From the NCBI RefSeq assembly GCF_900636545.1, contig NZ_LR134290.1, positions 1,922,001 through 1,986,000 on the forward strand: 64,000 bases of DNA, in the 5' to 3' direction. This document shows, in pieces, positions 27,344 to 36,500 of the stretch (position 1 is its first letter; every line of letters begins with the position of its first letter). Source of the DNA: Pseudomonas mendocina. GTDB lineage: Bacteria; Pseudomonadota; Gammaproteobacteria; Pseudomonadales; Pseudomonadaceae. The position numbers and the translations under genes were made by a program. The notes under the pieces were generated by a model, which worked only from the letters and a program-made list of their open reading frames with translations, was not told where the DNA came from and made no database searches.

Positions 27344-29425
27344 ATGATCATATTCAAGAAGAACACGTTGGCATTGGCTGTCGCGTCCAGTCTGATGACT
27401 GTGACTGCCGCGATGGCAGCTGAAGAACCCGGTGCAAAGAAGGCGCTGGAGTTGAAGGAAGTGGTGGTTACTGGAGAAAAGATCGAGCGCAGCCAGGACA
27501 AGACGCTGTCCAGTGTTGCCGTGGTGACCAGCGAAGACATTCGAGCTCATGGCGATCAGGATCTCCAGAATGTCTTGGACCGCACTCCAGGTATCTACGC
27601 TCAGTCGGGTAATGAGAACTGGGGAATTCGCGGGATTCCGGTTAGCGGTTTCGATGATCAAGGCCCGGCTGCCATGAATGGCGCGGTCTCGGTCTATGTC
27701 GACGACGCCCTGCAAGTCAATCGCCTGCTTACTCACAATCCGATGCTGCTTTGGGATATGGAGCAGGTGGAGGTTTACCGTGGCGCCCAGTCGACCACCC
27801 AGGGGCGTAACTCGCTGGCTGGTGCCATCATCATGAAAAGCAAGGATCCGACCTTCGATCCCGAGTTTTCGGTGAGCAGCAATGCTGGCAAGTACGGAGA
27901 GCGTGGTACCTCTGCCATGGCCAACGGCACACTGATCGACGGCCTCGTCGCTGGCCGTCTGGCAGTCGACTATCAGACCTCCGATGGCTACATCGAAAAT
28001 GAATTCCTGGACATGGACGCCAACCAGCTGCGCTCGTCCAACATCCGCGGCAAGTTCCTTATCCTGCCGTCCGATGACATGGATCTGCTGTTGACCTTTG
28101 CCCGCACCAAGCAGCGCAGTGGCCTCAATGCCGTGGCCGCGGTTAATGGCAAACCAGACTATTACAGCGTTTACGAGAACACCGAAACCTACAACACGCT
28201 TGCTCAGAACACCGCAACGGCCAAGCTGGACTACCGTCTGGATGATTTCTGGACTCTGACCAGCGTGACGTCGGGAACCTGGTCGAAGTACGACTCCATT
28301 CTCGACTTCGATCGCATTACCACGCTCACTCAAACCGCCCCTCGCCATCATGAGCAGACCTTGGGTAGCCAGGAGCTACGGCTGGGTTACAGCTCTGAAA
28401 AAGTCAGTGGAGTCATGGGGGCTTACCTGGGGCGCTTGAAAGGCGAAATCGACGATCAGTTGGTCAACAACGGCACGGTTTTGCTTAACCAGAAGGGTGA
28501 AACCAAGATCAATAGCCATGCTCTTTTTGGCGAGCTCAATTGGGAGTTCGTCGACGACTGGCAGTTGATTACGGGCCTGCGCTGGGATCATGAGAAGAAC
28601 GACACCAAGATCGACTATCCAGTTCGCATAGTCGCTGCGCCTGATCCCGTTGCGGATGAAAGCATCAGTTCCAGTGTGTTACTGCCGAAGATCGGTATCA
28701 GCCATGATCTCACCGAGAACCAAGTCGTCGGTTTGACCTGGCAGCGCGGTTACCGCAGTGGTGGTGTCAACGTGCGTGCCAGAGCTCGGCACGAGGCTTA
28801 CGATCCTGAATTCACCAGCACTTACGAGCTTGCCTGGCGCGGTAACTGGCTGGATCGCCGTTTGCGCACCAGCCTCAACCTCTATCACACAAGCTGGAAG
28901 GATCAGCAGGTATCGTTCCTGAACATTGCGGATGGGACTACCCAGGTCACCAACGCGGCTGACAGCCGCATGATCGGCATGGAGTTTTCTGCCGAGTACC
29001 TGCTGACACCGCAACTGTTGGTCAATGCCGGCTTTGCATACAACGATACCAAGTACAAGTCGTTCATCCGCGACGGTGTAGATCTAAGCGGGTATGAGTT
29101 CATCTATGCACCGAAGAAAATGGCCAATCTGGGAGCCAACTACACCTTCGATAGCGGGCTGATGATTGGCGGCGACATCGTTTACCAAGGGCGCAGCATC
29201 TCGAATTTCGATATCAATGGTGCGCGAGAGGTTACGAATGTACGTCGCAACGACAGCGTCGCACTGGTGAATCTGAATGCTGAATATCCCATGGGTAACC
29301 TGACGCTCAGTGGCTATGTGCGAAATCTGTTCGATGAGCAATACATCACCAACAATCAGGGTGACGACCTGCTCGACGTCGGTGCGCCTATGACCCTGGG
29401 TGTGGCGGCTCGTTACGACTTCTAG
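27344..29425 (+). CDS. TonB-dependent outer-membrane receptor (copy 1)
   Basis: 693 residues. The signal peptide cleaves probably after AMA (residue 25). A TonB box-like LKEVVVTGE follows at about residues 33-41, then the plug domain (IRGIPVSGFDDQG, YRGAQSTTQGRNSLAGAI) and a 22-strand barrel ending in the aromatic residue of AARYDF. There is no N-terminal signalling (STN) domain, so it does not itself signal to a FecR-type anti-sigma factor. The start at 27344 follows AGGGCTCG. It lies between the two PvdE-like exporters and probably imports a ferric siderophore; whether its own or a foreign one is unknown. Its codon use looks less GC-rich than the NRPS genes. Confidence 0.9.
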   Translation: MIIFKKNTLALAVASSLMTVTAAMAAEEPGAKKALELKEVVVTGEKIERSQDKTLSSVAVVTSEDIRAHGDQDLQNVLDRTPGIYAQSGNENWGIRGIPVSGFDDQGPAAMNGAVSVYVDDALQVNRLLTHNPMLLWDMEQVEVYRGAQSTTQGRNSLAGAIIMKSKDPTFDPEFSVSSNAGKYGERGTSAMANGTLIDGLVAGRLAVDYQTSDGYIENEFLDMDANQLRSSNIRGKFLILPSDDMDLLLTFARTKQRSGLNAVAAVNGKPDYYSVYENTETYNTLAQNTATAKLDYRLDDFWTLTSVTSGTWSKYDSILDFDRITTLTQTAPRHHEQTLGSQELRLGYSSEKVSGVMGAYLGRLKGEIDDQLVNNGTVLLNQKGETKINSHALFGELNWEFVDDWQLITGLRWDHEKNDTKIDYPVRIVAAPDPVADESISSSVLLPKIGISHDLTENQVVGLTWQRGYRSGGVNVRARARHEAYDPEFTSTYELAWRGNWLDRRLRTSLNLYHTSWKDQQVSFLNIADGTTQVTNAADSRMIGMEFSAEYLLTPQLLVNAGFAYNDTKYKSFIRDGVDLSGYEFIYAPKKMANLGANYTFDSGLMIGGDIVYQGRSISNFDINGAREVTNVRRNDSVALVNLNAEYPMGNLTLSGYVRNLFDEQYITNNQGDDLLDVGAPMTLGVAARYDF

Positions 29426-29432
29426 ATGTTGC

Positions 29433-29457
29433 CGGGCGGTGGCGATGCTGCCGCCCG
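29433..29457 (+). terminator. Hairpin after first TonB receptor gene
   Basis: CGGGCGG (29433-29439) pairs with CCGCCCG (29451-29457), starting 7 bp after the stop codon. There is no T-run, so it may be a weak or Rho-assisted terminator or a 3' stabilising hairpin. Confidence 0.45.
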
Positions 29458-29557
29458 AAACGGACTGGTCGATGCGTTTGTTTCGACTGGTGTGGAGGCA
29501 TTGAGCACATATCTGGCTGGTGTCTCATGCAATCAGTCCATGGCCTCTCGCTATTAT

Positions 29558-29576
29558 TGCAATGAGAAGTGTTTGC
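29558..29576. promoter_or_regulatory. Candidate Fur box upstream of the ECF sigma gene
   Basis: TGCAATGAGAAGTGTTTGC matches 10 of 19 positions of the Fur consensus, with the AATGAGAA half strongest. It lies 40 bp before the chosen ATG at 29617. A GTG at 29569 would fall inside it, which argues against that start. Confidence 0.5.
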
Positions 29577-29616
29577 ATTCAGGATTGGCGCTCCTTGCCA
29601 AGAGCGTGACCTCCAC

Positions 29617-30246
29617 ATGGAATGTTCTCAACAGTCATTGCCGGCCTCAGGCCGGAGAGGTTTTCGACCGTCTTTTGCTAATGCCCCTGCCTATGACCGT
29701 GCTGCTACGGTCATTGATCGCACGGCTCTACTGGCTGCCTATCAGGCCCAGCGCCATTCGCTGCTCAATTTGGCGACACGGGTACTGGGGTGTCGTAGTC
29801 GAGCCGAGGATGTCCTGCAGGATGCCTTTCTCAAATTGTGGGAGGGCAGCCTCAACCTCTCACGCGTGGAGGCTCCCGAGCGTTATCTGAGTCGACTGGT
29901 GCGCAACCTGGCCATCGATCATCTGCGCCGCCTGCAACTGGAGCAGCGCTACGGTGCCGCCGCCGAGCTGGCCGATCTTCAGCCTTCGGAAATTTCCCCA
30001 GAGCAGACCGTAGGCGGGCAGCAGGCCGTGCGCCAGCTGCTCGATGCGCTGGCCGAGCTGAGCCCGCGCATGCGCCGGGTGTTCAAGCTCAGTCAGCTCG
30101 ATGGCTTTACCCAGCGCGAGGTGGCGACTCAACTGGGGGCGTCGCCGGCGCTCATCAATCTGATACTGCGCGATACCCTAGGGCATTGCCGTGTTCGACT
30201 CGACGGGCAGTGTTCACGCAACTGCCCCTTGGCCAAGAGGTTCTGA
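29617..30246 (+). CDS. PvdS/FpvI-like ECF sigma factor (iron starvation)
   Basis: 209 residues. Sigma region 2 reads RVLGCRSRAEDVLQDAFLKLW and YLSRLVRNLAIDHLRR, region 4 reads LAELSPRMRRVFKLSQLDGF and TQREVATQLGASPALINLIL. GCRSRAEDV-QDAF and VRNLAIDH are very close to PvdS. No FecR-type anti-sigma gene is adjacent, as with pvdS itself, so activity is probably set mainly by Fur-controlled synthesis. It ends immediately before the second exporter gene. The likely target is the IS-box promoter of the hydroxylase/NRPS operon at 32008. The N-terminal 30 residues are poorly conserved, so the start is uncertain. Confidence 0.87.
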   Translation: MECSQQSLPASGRRGFRPSFANAPAYDRAATVIDRTALLAAYQAQRHSLLNLATRVLGCRSRAEDVLQDAFLKLWEGSLNLSRVEAPERYLSRLVRNLAIDHLRRLQLEQRYGAAAELADLQPSEISPEQTVGGQQAVRQLLDALAELSPRMRRVFKLSQLDGFTQREVATQLGASPALINLILRDTLGHCRVRLDGQCSRNCPLAKRF

Positions 30247-31923
30247 ATGAAGCTGCTGCGTTTGGTTTTCCACGAATATCGCTGGTCCATCGCGCTGGTG
30301 CTGGGGCTCAGCCTGGGCAGCGCATTGCTCAGCGTGGCGGTGATTGCCTTCATCAATCAGCGCATGCTCACACCGGCGAGCAGTCCGGGAGTAGCGCTGG
30401 GGCAGTTCGTCGCCTTGCTGGCCTTGCTGTTGGTGCTGGCCTCGGCCGCGCAGCTGTCGCTGACGGCGCTGGGACATCGTTTCGTCTATCGCATGCGCAG
30501 GGCGCTGGTGAAACGGGTGCTGGATACGAGTATCGAGCGCCTGGAGATCATCGGTGGCTCCAATATCATCGCCAGTCTGTCCAGCGACATCCGCAACATC
30601 ACCCTGGCCTTCGTGCATCTGCCCGAACTGATCTACGGAAGCGTGCTGACGCTGGCGGCATTTGCCTATCTGGCCTGGCTGTCGCCGGGGCTGTTCGTTA
30701 CCACGCTTTTGTGGATGAGCTTCACCCTCGGCGTTGGCTGGTTGCTGGTCGGGCGGCTCAATCATCACCTGCGCATGCTGCGTGAGTCCGAGGATCGTCT
30801 CTACGGTGACTACCAGGCAGTGATCGATGGACGCAAGGAACTGACCCTCAACCGCGACCGTGCACAGCGCCTTTACGAGGACGAGTTCGACCTCAGCGCG
30901 CGCGCCTATCGCGATCACGTGACCCTGGCCGACCGTTACCACGGCCTTGCCAGCAACTGGGCCAACATCATGGTGCTGGGCACCATCGGCCTGGTGTTCT
31001 ACCTGGCCAACGGCCTGGGTTGGGCGTCCACGGCGGTGGCGTCGACCTATGCGCTGACCATTCTGTTCATGCGCACTCCATTGGTTTCGGCGGTGGCGGC
31101 GATCCCGACGCAGATAGCCGGGCGCGTGGCGTTGGACAAGGTCGAGTCGCTGGCGCTGGCACCGCATGTGGAGGCGTTCGAGCATCCGGCCGACCCCTTG
31201 AGTGGCCAGTGGCGGGTGCTGGAACTGCATGAGGTGGAGTATCGCTACCCGGCACAGGACGGTGAGCCCGGCTTCGACGTGGGCCCGGTCAGCCTGCGCC
31301 TTGAGCGCGGCGAAACGGTGTTTCTGGTCGGCGGCAACGGCAGCGGCAAGTCGACTCTGGCGCGTCTGCTGACGGGCCTGTACATCCCGCAGCGCGGTGA
31401 GATCCGTATCGATGGTCGGGGGCTCGGGCCGCAGGAGTGGCCGGCCTACCGTCAGCTATTCGCATCTGTGTTCACCGACTACCACCTGTTCTCGCAGCTG
31501 CTTGGCCCGCACGGCGTGGCGGCATCGGATGAAGAACTCGATCACTGGTTGGGCAGTTTGCACATCCGCCACAAGGTGCAGGTGGCGGCGGGGCGCCTGC
31601 GTGACACACGTCTGTCCGCCGGTCAGCGCAAGCGCCTGGCCCTGCTGCTGGCACTGCTCGAAGCGCGCGACATCCTGCTCCTCGACGAATGGGCCGCCGA
31701 CCAGGATCCGCTGTTCCGCCAGGTTTTCTACCGCGAGCTGTTGCCGCAGTTGAAAGCCGCCGGCAAGACCGTATTCGCCATCAGTCACGACGATCACTAC
31801 TTCGACCAAGCCGACCGTCTGCTGAAGATGGATGGCGGGCAACTGCATGAATTGCAGGGTGAGCATCGCGCCAGGGCCAGTCGCAACGCGCTGTTGGAGA
31901 TCGGTGGCGCCGCCCATTCCTGA
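30247..31923 (+). CDS. PvdE-like cyclic-peptide/siderophore ABC exporter (copy 2)
   Basis: 558 residues with the same architecture as the gene at 25508: six-helix N-terminal membrane domain, then an ATPase with Walker A LVGGNGSGKSTLARLLTGL, signature RLSAGQRKRLALLLALL and Walker B ILLLDEWAADQDPLFRQVF. The DEWAADQDP motif puts it in the PvdE group. It starts directly after the ECF sigma stop codon (TGA then ATG), so it is co-transcribed with it, and it ends at a strong terminator. The two copies differ clearly throughout the membrane part, so they are old paralogues rather than a recent duplication. Confidence 0.9.
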   Translation: MKLLRLVFHEYRWSIALVLGLSLGSALLSVAVIAFINQRMLTPASSPGVALGQFVALLALLLVLASAAQLSLTALGHRFVYRMRRALVKRVLDTSIERLEIIGGSNIIASLSSDIRNITLAFVHLPELIYGSVLTLAAFAYLAWLSPGLFVTTLLWMSFTLGVGWLLVGRLNHHLRMLRESEDRLYGDYQAVIDGRKELTLNRDRAQRLYEDEFDLSARAYRDHVTLADRYHGLASNWANIMVLGTIGLVFYLANGLGWASTAVASTYALTILFMRTPLVSAVAAIPTQIAGRVALDKVESLALAPHVEAFEHPADPLSGQWRVLELHEVEYRYPAQDGEPGFDVGPVSLRLERGETVFLVGGNGSGKSTLARLLTGLYIPQRGEIRIDGRGLGPQEWPAYRQLFASVFTDYHLFSQLLGPHGVAASDEELDHWLGSLHIRHKVQVAAGRLRDTRLSAGQRKRLALLLALLEARDILLLDEWAADQDPLFRQVFYRELLPQLKAAGKTVFAISHDDHYFDQADRLLKMDGGQLHELQGEHRARASRNALLEIGGAAHS

Positions 31924-31941
31924 GCATTGATTGGCATCGTT

Positions 31942-31972
31942 GCGCCCGCATCATGCGGGCGCAGTCGTTTTT
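31942..31972 (+). terminator. Intrinsic terminator after second exporter
   Basis: GCGCCCGCA-TCA-TGCGGGCGC is a perfect 9-bp stem with a 3-base loop, followed within 5 bases by TTTTT. It ends the sigma/exporter transcript before the biosynthetic operon. Confidence 0.85.
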
Positions 31973-32007
31973 GTCTAAGTGATTTCCCATTCCCCTGGCA
32001 ATTGCCC

Positions 32008-32031
32008 TAAACATTCCTCTCCTTCGTTCGT
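32008..32031 (+). promoter_or_regulatory. Candidate iron-starvation (IS) box for a PvdS-type sigma
   Basis: TAAAC-N16-CGT, one base off the PvdS promoter consensus TAAAT-N16-CGT with exact spacing and CC before TAAAC. It lies 78 bp upstream of the hydroxylase start and directly before the Fur-like site at 32036. Confidence 0.6.
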
Positions 32032-32035
32032 CAGT

Positions 32036-32054
32036 GTTAATGAGAATGTTTTCC
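32036..32054. promoter_or_regulatory. Candidate Fur box upstream of the ornithine hydroxylase gene
   Basis: GTTAATGAGAATGTTTTCC matches 13 of 19 positions of GATAATGATAATCATTATC. It lies just downstream of the IS-box-like element. Confidence 0.55.
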
Positions 32055-32108
32055 AGTTCATTCCGGCTGGCGAACCGCCCATTCAGCACGCAGATATCGG
32101 GAGGATTT

Positions 32109-33425
32109 ATGGGGCTCGTTTACGACTATATCGGGGTTGGCTTCGGGCCCTCTAACCTGGCACTGGCCATCGCCACCGAAGAGTTCGCCCAGCGCAGCGG
32201 GCGAGAGCCCAATGTCTGTTTCATCGAGCGCAAGCCCGCCTTCAGCTGGCATGAGGGCATGCTGATCGACGGCTCGAGCATGCAGATCTCCTTCCTCAAG
32301 GACCTCGCCACGCTACGCAACCCGGCGAGCCGTTTCACTTTCATCAGCTACCTCAAGGCCTGTGGGCGTCTGGAGGACTTCATCAATCTGAAGACCTTCT
32401 ATCCGAGCCGTGAGGAGTTCAACGACTACCTCGGCTGGGCTGCCGATGCGTTTGCCGGGCAGGTGCATTACGGCGAGGAAGTGACCAGCATCGAGCCGTT
32501 CTACAGCGCTGGTGTCTGTGCCGGCGTCGAGGTTATGTCGCGCGGTGCGGACGGGCAGGACACCTGTCGCCGGGCGCGCAACCTGGTGCTGGGCGTCGGT
32601 GGCGTGGCACAGATTCCAGCGGCTTTCGCTGACGTGAAGGACCCGCGCATCGTGCATTCCTCGCGTTATCTTGGGGCACTCGATGCCATGCTGGGTGACG
32701 GCAGTCGCCCGCGTCGCGTCGCCGTCATCGGTGGTGGGCAGAGTGCCGCGGAAATCTTCCATGACCTGGCAGGCCGCTTCCCGCAGGTCGAGGCCAGCCT
32801 GCTGGTGCGCGGTGGCAGTCTCAAGCCGTCGGACGATAGCCCATTCGTCAACGAGATTTTCAACGCCGACTTCACCGATCGTATCTTCGCCCAGGATCCC
32901 GCGCAGCGCGCACAGATGCTCAGCGAGTACCGCAACACCAACTATTCGGTGGTCGATCTGGAGCTGATCGAGAAGATCTACCACCTGTTCTACCAGCAGA
33001 AGGTGCGCGGTCAGCATCCTCACCGCTTGCTCACTCATCGTGAGGTCATGGCCGTTGCCGCCGACGACAAGGGGGTGGAGCTGAGCCTGCGCAACACCCT
33101 GGGTGGCGACCAGCATCGCGAGCGATTCGATGCGGTGATCCTCGCCACCGGCTATCGCCGCGACTATCACCGCACTCTGCTGGCGGGCTTCGCCGGCTAC
33201 ATCGAAGGCGATGCCGTCGACCGCCAGTACCGCCTGCCGCTGCGGGCGGACTGCCAGGCGCAGATTTTCCTGCAGGGTGGCTGCGAGGGCAGTCATGGCC
33301 TCAGTGACACCCTGCTGTCGGTGTTGGCCATGCGTTCCGAGGAGTTGGTCACCTCGATGTTCGTCGAGCCCGCCGGCACCCAGGTACGCGATTCGCTGCG
33401 TCTGGCCGCAGGCTCGCTCAGCTAA
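32109..33425 (+). CDS. pvdA: L-ornithine N5-monooxygenase (PvdA-like)
   Basis: 438 residues of the SidA/IucD/PvdA family. The FAD motif is GVGFGPSNLALAIA (residues 9-22), the NADPH motif VAVIGGGQSAAEIF near residue 204 and the late ATGYRRDY near residue 346. DDSPFVNEIF and YRNTNYSVVDLELIE are almost as in P. aeruginosa PvdA, so ornithine rather than lysine is the likely substrate. The product, N5-hydroxyornithine, supplies hydroxamate iron ligands. GGGAGGA precedes the ATG. It is the first gene of the biosynthetic operon, 89 bp before NRPS 1. The small gap contains a short TCGGCAG/CTGCCGA dyad (33463-33478). Confidence 0.93.
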   Translation: MGLVYDYIGVGFGPSNLALAIATEEFAQRSGREPNVCFIERKPAFSWHEGMLIDGSSMQISFLKDLATLRNPASRFTFISYLKACGRLEDFINLKTFYPSREEFNDYLGWAADAFAGQVHYGEEVTSIEPFYSAGVCAGVEVMSRGADGQDTCRRARNLVLGVGGVAQIPAAFADVKDPRIVHSSRYLGALDAMLGDGSRPRRVAVIGGGQSAAEIFHDLAGRFPQVEASLLVRGGSLKPSDDSPFVNEIFNADFTDRIFAQDPAQRAQMLSEYRNTNYSVVDLELIEKIYHLFYQQKVRGQHPHRLLTHREVMAVAADDKGVELSLRNTLGGDQHRERFDAVILATGYRRDYHRTLLAGFAGYIEGDAVDRQYRLPLRADCQAQIFLQGGCEGSHGLSDTLLSVLAMRSEELVTSMFVEPAGTQVRDSLRLAAGSLS

Positions 33426-33514
33426 TCGACCGACGCAGGTTTTTCCTTCTTCCGCGAGCGGTTCGGCAGTCCTGCCGAGCTGCTGTGCAGGCACGAGTTT
33501 TCACGGGTGACGAG

Positions 33515-36500
33515 ATGAGATCGATGGTGGATCAGGCGCAGCACTTTGCCGACATTCTGGATTATCACGCCGAGCGCGTGCCGGGCCGGGTGGCCATCCG
33601 ACATATCGTGGCGGACCAGGGCGAGCCGCTGCTGACGACCTATGCCGAGCTGCGCGAGCAGGCGCTGGCCGTGGCTGGCCTGCTGCAGCGTCTGGGCTGT
33701 GAGGCTGGCGAGCGTTGCGTGCTGATGCTGCCCAGCGGCGCCGATTATGCCGCCGCTTTCTTCGGGTGCCTGTATGCCGGCGTGATCGCGGTACCGGCCT
33801 TTCCGCCGGAGAACAACCGGCAGATGCACATCGAGCGCCTCACCGGCATTCTGCTCGATGCCCAGCCAGCGGTGGTGCTGGCGCCGCGCGAGGTGATCCG
33901 GCGTTGCCAGGCCGACCTGCAGCCGCTGCTCGCGCCCGGGGCGGCACTGATCGCTATCGAGGATGTCGATGCCCGCGAGCGTGCCGGCTACCGGCCACGG
34001 CTGATCACCAGCGATGCGCTGGCCTTCCTGCAATACACCTCGGGTTCCACCCGTGCGCCCAAGGGCGTGATGGTCAGCCACGCCAACCTGCTGGCCAACG
34101 AGCGCAGCATGAGCCGTGGTTTCAATGCCAGTCGCGAGGAGTCCTGGGTCAGCTGGTTGCCGCTGTATCACGACATGGGGCTGATGGCAGGGCTGCTGCT
34201 GCCGATCCTGCATGGCGGCACCCTGACGCTGATGGCGCCGAACTTCTTCCTCGCCAGGCCAGCGCGCTGGTTGCAGGCCATCAGCCAATACGGTGGCACT
34301 TTTTCCGGCGGGCCTGACTTCGCCTATCGCCTGTGCGCCGAACGTGTCCCGCAGAGCAGCCTGGAGGCGCTCGATCTGAGCAGCTGGCGCCTGGCGTTTT
34401 CCGGCTCCGAGCCGATCCGCCTGGACACCCTGCAGGCGTTCAGTCAGCGCTTCGCGGCGGCGGGCTTCAGTGCCCGGGCGCTGGCGCCGAGCTATGGCCT
34501 GGCCGAAGCGACACTGTATGTGTGCGTCGATGCCGCCGAGCGCGAGCCGCAGGTGGAGACGTTCGCCAGCAGCACAGCGGGCCAGGCGGACAGCCGTTTG
34601 CCAGCCTGTGGCTGGAGCGATGCCGAGCACCCGCTGCGCATCGTCGAGCCGCAGACGCTTCAGGTGCTGGGGGACGATCAGGTCGGTGAGATCTGGATCG
34701 CCGGGCCGAGCATCGCCCAAGGCTACTGGCGCAACCCCGAAGCGACTGCCGAGGCCTTCGTCGAGCGTGATGGCCAGCGCTGGCTGCGCACCGGCGACCT
34801 GGGTGTGGTGCGCGAGCGTCAGCTGTTCATCGCCGGGCGCCTGAAGGATCTGATCATCCTCAATGGCCAGAACCATTACCCGCAGGACATCGAGCAGGCG
34901 CTGGAGCAGGATATCGAGCTGCTGCGCCAGGGGCGTATCGCCGCATTCGCCGTCACCGACGAACAGGGAATCGAGGGCGTTGGCCTGGCGCTGGAGATCA
35001 GTCGCAACGTGCGCAAGCTGATCAGCGCCGAGATGATCTGCCAGCGCATCGCCGACGGCATGGGCGAGCGCTTCCAGCTGGCGCCGCAGCTGATCCTGCT
35101 GCTCGAACCGGGCACCTTGCCACGCACCACCAGCGGCAAGCTGCAGCGTTCGGCCTGCCGCAGCGGCTGGCAGAACGGCAGCCTGGCTACCTTCGCCCAG
35201 TGGTACAAGGGGCGCCTGCTGGGAGCCGATGTGGCGAGCCACGCGCCGCAAGCCAGCACCATGCTGCCGCAGGTGCTGCGGGCCTGGCAGGAAGTATTGG
35301 GCTGCACGGACCTGGAGGAGGGCGACCACTTCTTCGCGCGTGGCGGCGACTCGGTGGGCGTGATGCAGGTGCTGGCGCGCCTCAACGCCGAGCTGGGGCT
35401 GGAGCTGCAGGCCGACAGCCTGTTCGAACGGCCGCGTCTGGGGGATTTCAGTGCCTGGGTCGCGGCGCAGCCGCGTACGACCCGGCAGGTGCCGCCTCTG
35501 CAGGCCGAAGTGCGTGACGCGCAGTGCGCGCAATCCTATGCGCAGCAACGCCTGTGGTTTCTCGAGCGCTTGCAGGGTGATGCCAGCGCCTATCGGCTGG
35601 GCGGTGAGCTGCGTTTTCAGGGCCAGCTCGACGAGGCGGCGCTGCAGCGCAGCTTCGATGACCTGGTCAGTCGCCACGAGAGCCTGCGCACGCGCTTCGC
35701 CGCTGGCGAAGAGGACGGCGTGCCGCTGCAGCGCATCGATCCACCCTTTAGCGTCGACCTGGCGCGTTTCGATCTGCGTGGCGAGGCAGATGGCGAGGCG
35801 GCACTGGCGCGCCTGCGCGAGGAACGGATGAACCTGCCGCTGGATTTGCAGCAAGGGCCCTTGTGGCATCTCGCTCTGGTGCGGGTGAGCGAGGACGATC
35901 AGCGTTTGCTGCTGGTGATGCACCACATCATCTGCGACGGCTGGTCGATTCAGGTACTGATCCGCGAGTTCGCCGAGCTCTATGCCGCCCATGTCCTCGG
36001 CCAGGTGCCGAACCTGCCGGCACTGCCGGTGCAGTACGCCGACTACGCCATCTGGCAGCGGCGCTGGCTGCAGGCGGGCGAGGGTGCGCGTCAGCTGGAT
36101 TACTGGAAGCAGCGGCTGGGTGATGAGCAGCCGTTGCTGCAACTGCCTGCCGACCACCCGCGCCCGGCGCGGCAGAGCCACCGCGGCGCGCGCCACGACA
36201 TCCGTCTCGATGAAGCGCTGAGCCAGCGTCTGCGCACCCATGCCTCGGATCAGGGCGTCACTCTGTTCATGCTCCTGCTGGCCGCCTTCAAGGTGCAGCT
36301 GCAGCGCTACAGCGGCCAGCGCGATATCCGCGTCGGGGTGCCGAGTGCCGGACGTGTGTGCCGGGAAACCGAGGCCTTGATCGGCTTTTTCGTCAACACC
36401 CAAGTGCTGCGCAGCGAGTTCGGCGGCGAGCACAGCTTTGCCGATGTGCTGGCGCAGGTGCGCTCGGCAGCTCTGGGCGCGCAAGATCATCAGTTGCTGC

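Noticed and set aside
27155..28351. A long minus-strand frame continuing upstream of the first PvdE-like gene, giving a 947-residue protein
   Set aside because: The extra 399 residues lie opposite the TonB receptor gene and have no domain similarity; the exporter has full PvdE length from 27154.
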